Position numbers and translations under genes: made by a program. 64,000 bases of DNA from Citrobacter amalonaticus (GTDB lineage Bacteria > Pseudomonadota > Gammaproteobacteria > Enterobacterales > Enterobacteriaceae). Below are positions 58,309-64,000 of the stretch, one piece after another; position 1 is the stretch's first letter, and every line of letters starts with the position of its first letter. The notes under the pieces were generated by a model, which did no database searches, was not told the origin of the DNA, and worked only from the letters and a program-made list of their open reading frames with translations. Location: NCBI GenBank assembly GCA_028994555.1, contig JARDVN010000002.1, positions 93,264-157,263 of the forward strand. Direction: 5' to 3'.

Positions 58309-61276
58309 CCGGTGGCAGCGGTCGCAATGGCCTAAACTTCCCCGCACCGACCTTGGCGCTGCTGCGCCATAGGTAATCGCCGGTCAGGTTGATGTGCTCC
58401 CACCCCAGCGGCGACAGATATTGCAACAATGTGTCGTCCAGCGCCGTGCCGTTGCCACGCAAAGCACTGGTGGCACGCTCCAGATATACCGTGTTCCACA
58501 ACACGATGGCCGCCGTCACCAGATTGAGGCCGCTGGCCCGGTAGCGCTGCTGCTCAAAACTGCGGTCGCGGATTTCACCCAATCGGTAGAAGAAGACCGC
58601 CCTGGCCAGCGCGTTGCGCGCCTCGCCCTTATTCAGCCCCGCATGGACGCGGCGGCGCAGCTCCACGCTTTGCAGCCAATCCAAAATGAACAGCGTGCGC
58701 TCGATGCGCCCCAGCTCGCGCAACGCCACGGCCAAGCCGTTCTGGCGCGGGTAGCTGCCGAGTTTGCGCAGCATCAGCGAAGCCGTTACCGTGCCTTGCT
58801 TGATGGAGGTGGCCAGCCGCAGAATTTCATCCCAATGGGCGCGTATTTGCTTGATGTTCAGCCTGTCGCTGCTAATCATCGGCTTGAGCGCGTCATAGGC
58901 GGCATCGCCCTTGGGGATGAATAGCTTGGTTTCGCCCAAGTCACGGATACGCGGCGCGAAGCGAAATCCCAGCAAATGCATCAAGCCAAACACGTGATCG
59001 GTGAAGCCTGCCGTGTCGGTGTAGTGTTCCTCGATGCGCAAGTCCGACTCGTGGTACAGCAGGCCATCAAGCACGTAAGTTGAATCACGAATGCCCACGT
59101 TGACCACCTTGGCACTGAAGGGCGCGTACTGGTCGGAGATATGGGTGTAGAAAGTCCGTCCTGGACTGCTTCCATACTTCGGGTTGATATGACCAGTGCT
59201 TTCTGCTTTGCTGCCGGTTCTGAAGTTCTGGCCGTCCGACGATGACGTGGTGCCGTCACCCCAGTTGCCGGCGAAGGGTTGCCGAAACTGCGCATTCACC
59301 AGCTCGGCCAGCGCCGTCGAATAGGTTTCATCGCGGATGTGCCAGGCTTGCAGCCAAGACAGCTTGGCGTAGGTGGTGCCAGGGCAGGACTCGGCCATTT
59401 TGGTCAGACCCAGGTTGATCGCGTCGGCCAGGATCGTCGTCAACAGCAAGGTTTTGTCCTTGGCCGTGTCGCTGGTCTTCAGGTGTGTGAAGTGGCGGGT
59501 GAAGCCCGTCCATTCATCGACCTCCATCAGCAACTCGGTGATTTTGAGGTGCGGCAGCAGCATAGCTGTCTGGTCGATCATGGCTTGCGCGGCGTCTGGT
59601 ACTGCCGCGTCCAGCGGCGTGATCTTCAGGCCTGACGCGGTGGTGATGATGGCATCCGGTAAGTCGTTGGCCGCAGCCATGCGGTTGACTGTGGCGAGTT
59701 GCGCCTCCAACAATTCCAACCGGTCATGCAGGTATTGGTCGCAGTCGGTGGCCACTGCCAGCGGCAATTCGCTGGCCAGCTTCAAAGTGGCGAACTTCTC
59801 GACCGGCACCAGGTATTCGTCGAAGTCCTTGAACTGGCGAGAACCCTGCACCCAGACATCACCGGAGCGCAGCGCGTTCTTCAGCTCCGACAGGGCGCAT
59901 AACTCGTAGTAACGCCGGTCGATGCCGTCGTCGGTCAGAACCAGCTTTGCCCAGCGCGGCTTGATGAATGCGGTTGGCGCATCGGCGGGCACCTTGCGCG
60001 CGCTGTCGCTGTTCATGCCGCGCAGCATGTCGATGGCATCGAGCACACCCTTGGCGGCGGGCGCAGCCCGCAATTTGAGCACGCCCAGGAACTGCGGCGC
60101 GTAGCGGCGTAGCGTGGCATAGCTTTCACCGATGTGGTGCAGGAAATCAAAGTCGGCAGGCCGCGCCAATGTTTGCGCTTCGGTGACGCTGGCGGCGAAG
60201 GTGTCCCAGGGCATAACGGCCTCGATGGCGGCGAACGGATCGCTGCCGCTTTGCTTGGCCTCAATCAACGCTTGACCGATGCGCCCATACATCCGCACCT
60301 TGTCGTTGATCGCCTTGCCGGAAGCCTGGAACTGCTGCTGATGCTTGTTCTTGGCCGCGTTGAACAGCTTGCCGATGATGCGATCGTGAAGGTCGATGAT
60401 TTCATCGGTGACGGTGGCCATGCCTTCGATGGCCAGCGCTACCAGCGTGGCATAGCGTCGTTGCACCTCGAACTTTGCCAGATCAGCAGGCGTCATCTGG
60501 CCACCTTCACGAGCGATTTTGAGCAGGCGGTTCTGGTGAACCTGCCGCTCGATGCCTGCGGGCAGATCAAGTGCTTGCCAGGATTTCAGGCGCTCAATAT
60601 GTTCGAGCATGTGGCGAGAGTTCGGTTTGGCAGGCGACTGGCGCAGCCATGCCAGCCACGTCACTTTACTGCCGTCCTTGCGCTTGAGAAGTTCGTCCAG
60701 GCGCTGACGGTGGGGTGATAACAAAGAATCGGTCAGCGCCGCGTAAATGCGTCGGTTGGCACGGGTGATGGCCTCGGCGCTTGCGCGCTCGATGGCATTC
60801 ATGGCGGGCAGGATAATGCTCTGCCGCCGCAGATTCTCGACAAGTGCGCTCGCCAGCACGATGCCTTTGTCGGTCTGCAAGGCCAGCTCGGTCAATGTAT
60901 GCACGGCTTGCCGATAGTGGCTCATGGTGAAGGGCTTGAACCCAAAAACCGTTTGCAGCTCGACCAAGTGCTCCCGCCGTGTCTGTTCGCGCTGGCCGTA
61001 CTCGCTCCAACTTTCCACTGGCATCTTGAGTTGCGCGGCCACCATGCGCAACAGGGGCGGAAACGGAGGCTCATCGACGCCCAAAAAGGTGCCAGGGAAT
61101 CGCAAGTAGCAAAGCTGCACAGCGAAGCCCAATCGATTCGCGGCGCCGCGACGCTGACGGATCACCGACAGGTCGGTTTCGTTGAACGTGTAGTGCCGTA
61201 TCAGTTCGTCTTTGGCATCTGGCAGTGCCAGCAGGCTTTCGCGCTCGGTGGCGGACAGGATTGAGCGGCGTGGCAT
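58304..61276 (-). CDS. tnpA: Tn21-subgroup (Tn1696-type) transposase TnpA
   Basis: 990 residues, intact; Tn3-family DDE transposase. Starts [20 protein letters not shown]; late catalytic region with [39 protein letters not shown] and [20 protein letters not shown]. Length and wording match Tn1696/Tn21 TnpA. Its 3' end lies in the terminal repeat. With the repeat split by the IS, this end is probably not usable even though the protein is intact. High GC contrasts with the backbone. No frame break in nearly 3 kb, which lacks long homopolymers. Confidence 0.95.
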   Translation of the reverse strand: MPRRSILSATERESLLALPDAKDELIRHYTFNETDLSVIRQRRGAANRLGFAVQLCYLRFPGTFLGVDEPPFPPLLRMVAAQLKMPVESWSEYGQREQTRREHLVELQTVFGFKPFTMSHYRQAVHTLTELALQTDKGIVLASALVENLRRQSIILPAMNAIERASAEAITRANRRIYAALTDSLLSPHRQRLDELLKRKDGSKVTWLAWLRQSPAKPNSRHMLEHIERLKSWQALDLPAGIERQVHQNRLLKIAREGGQMTPADLAKFEVQRRYATLVALAIEGMATVTDEIIDLHDRIIGKLFNAAKNKHQQQFQASGKAINDKVRMYGRIGQALIEAKQSGSDPFAAIEAVMPWDTFAASVTEAQTLARPADFDFLHHIGESYATLRRYAPQFLGVLKLRAAPAAKGVLDAIDMLRGMNSDSARKVPADAPTAFIKPRWAKLVLTDDGIDRRYYELCALSELKNALRSGDVWVQGSRQFKDFDEYLVPVEKFATLKLASELPLAVATDCDQYLHDRLELLEAQLATVNRMAAANDLPDAIITTASGLKITPLDAAVPDAAQAMIDQTAMLLPHLKITELLMEVDEWTGFTRHFTHLKTSDTAKDKTLLLTTILADAINLGLTKMAESCPGTTYAKLSWLQAWHIRDETYSTALAELVNAQFRQPFAGNWGDGTTSSSDGQNFRTGSKAESTGHINPKYGSSPGRTFYTHISDQYAPFSAKVVNVGIRDSTYVLDGLLYHESDLRIEEHYTDTAGFTDHVFGLMHLLGFRFAPRIRDLGETKLFIPKGDAAYDALKPMISSDRLNIKQIRAHWDEILRLATSIKQGTVTASLMLRKLGSYPRQNGLAVALRELGRIERTLFILDWLQSVELRRRVHAGLNKGEARNALARAVFFYRLGEIRDRSFEQQRYRASGLNLVTAAIVLWNTVYLERATSALRGNGTALDDTLLQYLSPLGWEHINLTGDYLWRSSAKVGAGKFRPLRPLPPA

Positions 61277-61278
61277 GG

Positions 61279-61836
61279 TCAGTCTTCCCGCAGGTACTGG
61301 TACAAGGTTTCGCGGCTGATGCCGAAGTCACGGGCCACCAAGGTTTTTTGGTCGCCTGCCGCAACTCGCCGTTTCAACTCGGCAATTTGTTCGCTGTTCA
61401 GCGATTTCTTTCGTCCCCGGTAGGCACCGCGCTGCTTGGCCAGCACGATTCCCTCGCGCTGACGTTCGCGGATCAGGGCGCGCTCGAACTCAGCGAAGGC
61501 TCCCATGACCGACAGCATCAGATTGGCCATCGGTGAGTCCTCGCCGGTGAACTTCAGCCCTTCTTTGACGAACTCCATGCGCACGCCCCGTTGTGTCAGC
61601 CCTTGGACGATGCGGCGCAGGTCATCAAGGTTGCGTGCCAGCCTGTCCATGCTATGCACCACCACGGTGTCGCCCTCGCGGACGAAGGCCAGCAGCCTTT
61701 CCAGCTCGGGACGCTGGGTGTCCTTGCCAGAAGCCTTGTCGGTGAACACCCGCGCCACCTGAACACCCTCCAATTGCCGTTCCGGGTTCTGGTCGAAGCT
61801 GCTGACGCGGACATAGCCGATGCGTTGACCTTGCAA
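61279..61836 (-). CDS. tnpR: TnpR serine resolvase (Tn1696 type)
   Basis: 185 residues from a TTG at 61836 ([20 protein letters not shown]); an in-frame ATG at 61896 would add 20 residues in the res region. The resolvase N-terminal domain shows the catalytic Ser in [10 protein letters not shown] and then [14 protein letters not shown]. The C-terminal helix-turn-helix includes [18 protein letters not shown]. Resolves transposition cointegrates at res. Lies two bases upstream of tnpA in one operon. Confidence 0.95.
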   Translation of the reverse strand: MQGQRIGYVRVSSFDQNPERQLEGVQVARVFTDKASGKDTQRPELERLLAFVREGDTVVVHSMDRLARNLDDLRRIVQGLTQRGVRMEFVKEGLKFTGEDSPMANLMLSVMGAFAEFERALIRERQREGIVLAKQRGAYRGRKKSLNSEQIAELKRRVAAGDQKTLVARDFGISRETLYQYLRED

Positions 61837-61939
61837 GATGCCTCCAAAGGCAAAAGTGTCAGGATGAAATCTATTACCTTTGACGGAATATGTCAATCAA
61901 TAGGAAATTTAACTCTATTCTGACATCGTTTGCACATGG
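61837..61939. other. Partial res site region of the transposon
   Basis: AT-rich region upstream of tnpR, containing TGTCAGGATG, TGACGGAATATGTCAATC and TCTGACATCG segments that look like resolvase half-sites. It is cut at 61940 by the integron end, as in Tn1696, where the integron sits in res. Confidence 0.6.
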
Positions 61940-61964
61940 TGTCGTTTTCAGAAGACGGCTGCAC
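61940..61964. repeat. IRi, left 25-bp end of the class 1 integron
   Basis: TGTCGTTTTCAGAAGACGGC followed by TGCAC, the standard initial inverted repeat of Tn402-type class 1 integrons. 61965-62141 is the conserved 5'-segment between IRi and intI1 and holds no gene. Confidence 0.95.
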
Positions 61965-62141
61965 TGAACGTCAGAAGCCGACTGCACTATAGCAGCGGAG
62001 GGGTTGGATCCATCAGGCAACGACGGGCTGCTGCCGGCCATCAGCGGACGCAGGGAGGACTTTCCGCAACCGGCCGTTCGATGCGGCACCGATGGCCTTC
62101 GCGCAGGGGTAGTGAATCCGCCAGGATTGACTTGCGCTGCC

Positions 62142-63155
62142 CTACCTCTCACTAGTGAGGGGCGGCAGCGCATCAAGCGGTGAGCGCACTCCGGCACCGC
62201 CAACTTTCAGCACATGCGTGTAAATCATCGTCGTAGAGACGTCGGAATGGCCGAGCAGATCCTGCACGGTTCGAATGTCGTAACCGCTGCGGAGCAAGGC
62301 CGTCGCGAACGAGTGGCGGAGGGTGTGCGGTGTGGCGGGCTTCGTGATGCCTGCTTGTTCTACGGCACGTTTGAAGGCGCGCTGAAAGGTCTGGTCATAC
62401 ATGTGATGGCGACGCACGACACCGCTCCGTGGATCGGTCGAATGCGTGTGCTGCGCAAAAACCCAGAACCACGGCCAGGAATGCCCGGCGCGCGGATACT
62501 TCCGCTCAAGGGCGTCGGGAAGCGCAACGCCGCTGCGGCCCTCGGCCTGGTCCTTCAGCCACCATGCCCGTGCACGCGACAGCTGCTCGCGCAGGCTGGG
62601 TGCCAAGCTCTCGGGTAACATCAAGGCCCGATCCTTGGAGCCCTTGCCCTCCCGCACGATGATCGTGCCGTGATCGAAATCCAGATCCTTGACCCGCAGT
62701 TGCAAACCCTCACTGATCCGCATGCCCGTTCCATACAGAAGCTGGGCGAACAAACGATGCTCGCCTTCCAGAAAACCGAGGATGCGAACCACTTCATCCG
62801 GGGTCAGCACCACCGGCAAGCGCCGCGACGGCCGAGGTCTTCCGATCTCCTGAAGCCAGGGCAGATCCGTGCACAGCACCTTGCCGTAGAAGAACAGCAA
62901 GGCCGCCAATGCCTGACGATGCGTGGAGACCGAAACCTTGCGCTCGTTCGCCAGCCAGGACAGAAATGCCTCGACTTCGCTGCTGCCCAAGGTTGCCGGG
63001 TGACGCACACCGTGGAAACGGATGAAGGCACGAACCCAGTGGACATAAGCCTGTTCGGTTCGTAAACTGTAATGCAAGTAGCGTATGCGCTCACGCAACT
63101 GGTCCAGAACCTTGACCGAACGCAGCGGTGGTAACGGCGCAGTGGCGGTTTTCAT
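62142..63155 (-). CDS. intI1: Class 1 integron integrase IntI1
   Basis: 337 residues, intact, standard length. Tyrosine recombinase with the integron-specific segment and catalytic residues visible in [18 protein letters not shown] (Arg), [19 protein letters not shown] (His-x-x-Arg) and [16 protein letters not shown] (Tyr). Catalyses attI1 x attC cassette insertion. The cassette promoter Pc lies within its coding region on the opposite strand. Confidence 0.97.
63040..63068 (+). promoter_or_regulatory. Cassette promoter Pc, hybrid type PcH1
   Basis: -35 TGGACA (63040-63045), 17-bp spacer, -10 TAAACT (63063-63068). This combination is the PcH1 variant, of intermediate-to-weak strength, with matching constraints on the IntI1 sequence. 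Confidence 0.9.
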
Positions 63156-63158
63156 GGC

Positions 63159-63184
63159 TTGTTATGACTGTTTTTTTGTACAGT
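63159..63184 (+). promoter_or_regulatory. Inactive P2 promoter
   Basis: TTGTTA (63159) and TACAGT (63179) are separated by 14 bp, the inactive form lacking the three-G insertion. Cassette expression therefore relies on Pc. Confidence 0.85.
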
Positions 63185-63229
63185 CTATGCCTCGGGCATC
63201 CAAGCAGCAAGCGCGTTACGCCGTGGGTC

Positions 63230-63297
63230 GATGTTTGATGTTATGGAGCAGCAACGATGTTACGCAGCAGGGCAGTCGCCCTAAAACAAAGTTGGGC
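63230..63297 (+). other. attI1 recombination site
   Basis: Region with GTTACGCAGCAGGGCAGTCG and CCTAAAACAAAG ending in the core site GTTGGGC (63291-63297). The first cassette starts at this crossover. The left boundary is approximate. Confidence 0.85.
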
Positions 63298-63361
63298 GAA
63301 CCCGGAGCCTCATTAATTGTTAGCCGTTAAAATTAAGCCCTTTACCAAACCAATACTTATT

Positions 63362-63940
63362 ATGAAAAACACAATACACAGCATCGTGACCAACAGCAAC
63401 GATTCCGTCACACTGCGCCTCATGACTGAGCATGACCTTGCGATGCTCTATGAGTGGCTAAATCGATCTCATATCGTCGAGTGGTGGGGCGGAGAAGAAG
63501 CACGCCCGACACTTGCTGACGTACAGGAACAGTACTTGCCAAGCGTTTTAGCGCAAGAGTCCGTCACTCCATACATTGCAATGCTGAATGGAGAGCCGAT
63601 TGGGTATGCCCAGTCGTACGTTGCTCTTGGAAGCGGGGACGGATGGTGGGAAGAAGAAACCGATCCAGGAGTACGCGGAATAGACCAGTTACTGGCGAAT
63701 GCATCACAACTGGGCAAAGGCTTGGGAACCAAGCTGGTTCGAGCTCTGGTTGAGTTGCTGTTCAATGATCCCGAGGTCACCAAGATCCAAACGGACCCGT
63801 CGCCGAGCAACTTGCGAGCGATCCGATGCTACGAGAAAGCGGGGTTTGAGAGGCAAGGTACCGTAACCACCCCAGATGGTCCAGCCGTGTACATGGTTCA
63901 AACACGCCAGGCATTCGAGCGAACACGCAGTGATGCCTAA
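63362..63940 (+). CDS. aacA4: Aminoglycoside 6'-N-acetyltransferase AAC(6')-Ib with fused leader
   Basis: 192 residues from ATG 63362. GNAT-fold acetyltransferase giving resistance to tobramycin, kanamycin and, with Leu in GIDQLLANA, amikacin. The core ([20 protein letters not shown] onwards to FERTRSDA) is standard AAC(6')-Ib. Both Trp in GDGWWEEE and the Asp in TTPDGPA are retained, so it is not the quinolone-modifying -cr variant. The first six residues (MKNTIH) and the upstream 65 bp match the beginning of the blaOXA-1 cassette as I remember it, so the start is a cassette fusion. First cassette behind Pc. Confidence 0.93.
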   Translation: MKNTIHSIVTNSNDSVTLRLMTEHDLAMLYEWLNRSHIVEWWGGEEARPTLADVQEQYLPSVLAQESVTPYIAMLNGEPIGYAQSYVALGSGDGWWEEETDPGVRGIDQLLANASQLGKGLGTKLVRALVELLFNDPEVTKIQTDPSPSNLRAIRCYEKAGFERQGTVTTPDGPAVYMVQTRQAFERTRSDA

Positions 63941-64000
63941 CCCTTCCATCGAGGGGGACGTCCAAGGGCTGGCGCCCTTGGCCGCCCCTCATGTCAAACG
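63938..64000 (+). other. attC of the aacA4 cassette, cut by the window end
   Basis: After the stop: CCTAACCCTTCCATCGAGGG then an imperfect inverted repeat CCAAGGGCTGGCGCCCTTGG and CCCCTCATGTCAAACG. Standard aacA4 attC; the final core-site bases lie beyond the window. Confidence 0.85.

Noticed and set aside
58394..61264. Several long plus-strand ORFs opposite tnpA and tnpR
   Set aside because: Shadows of high-GC minus-strand genes; no ribosome sites and no recognisable products.
63362..63940. aac(6')-Ib-cr (fluoroquinolone-modifying variant)
   Set aside because: Both diagnostic positions are wild type: Trp retained in GDGWWEEE and Asp retained in TTPDGPA.

Overview
The window is about 64 kb of the backbone of an IncA/C (IncC) conjugative multiresistance plasmid of Enterobacterales. 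The evidence is gene content and order: a MobH-type TraI with TraD, then traL-E-K-B-V-A, a giant Ig-like secreted protein, dsbC-traC-trbI-trhF-trbC/traW-(EAL)-traU-traN. These are followed by the bet/exo/ssb, cobS/cobT-like and primase block that this family shares with SXT/R391 integrative elements. The replication genes, oriT/mobI and the acaDC regulator are not in this window. No chromosomal genes, tRNA, rRNA or CRISPR were seen.

Layout. 1-4.4 kb: small hypotheticals, an ASCH-domain gene, and a minus-strand topB operon ending in a lipoprotein. 4.5-12.8 kb: traI, traD and their membrane or exported partners. 12.84-14.26 kb: an IS4-family element inserted inside a terminator hairpin. 14.4-18.5 kb: traL-E-K-B-V-A. 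18.58-23.06 kb: an ISEcp1 transposition unit carrying a blaCMY-2-lineage gene (substitutions of CMY-16 type), blc, sugE and a truncated ecnR, bounded by 5-bp target duplications. 23.2-38.6 kb: the 1828-residue Ig-like protein and the rest of the type IV secretion genes. 38.7-40.3 kb: a minus-strand lipoprotein and an AcaB/DUF1845-like regulator. 40.6-56.9 kb: a long plus-strand block for DNA metabolism (MoxR-type ATPase, SSB, Bet, Exo, DUF3150, CobT/VWA, YfbR-like nucleotidase, primase) and many small unknown genes. 56.94-64.0 kb: the start of a resistance island. It has a Tn1696/Tn21-type terminal repeat interrupted by an IS5075/IS4321-like element, tnpA, tnpR, and a class 1 integron (intI1, Pc, attI1, aacA4 cassette) that runs off the end.

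Regulation. Boxes of the form GCCCnAAAwGGGC lie 50-90 bp upstream of several tra operons and match the expected site of the master activator AcaCD. In the 40.6-56.9 kb block, gene after gene has a short inverted repeat of different sequence that pairs the Shine-Dalgarno region with the stretch just upstream. Three to five copies of a roughly 110-bp leader repeat precede sub-operons there. Together these look like a common translational/transcriptional control scheme and are the best candidate for something under-described.

Sequence quality. About forty reading-frame breaks fall almost exclusively in runs of five or more identical bases, and removing one base (two in one traL run) restores a family-typical protein each time. 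I treat them as probable homopolymer errors. They split topB, traI, traL, traE, traB, traC, trhF, traU, traN, exo, cobT, the primase, two transposases and blaCMY, and they artificially fuse traB to traV. Coordinates given for these genes span the repaired gene.
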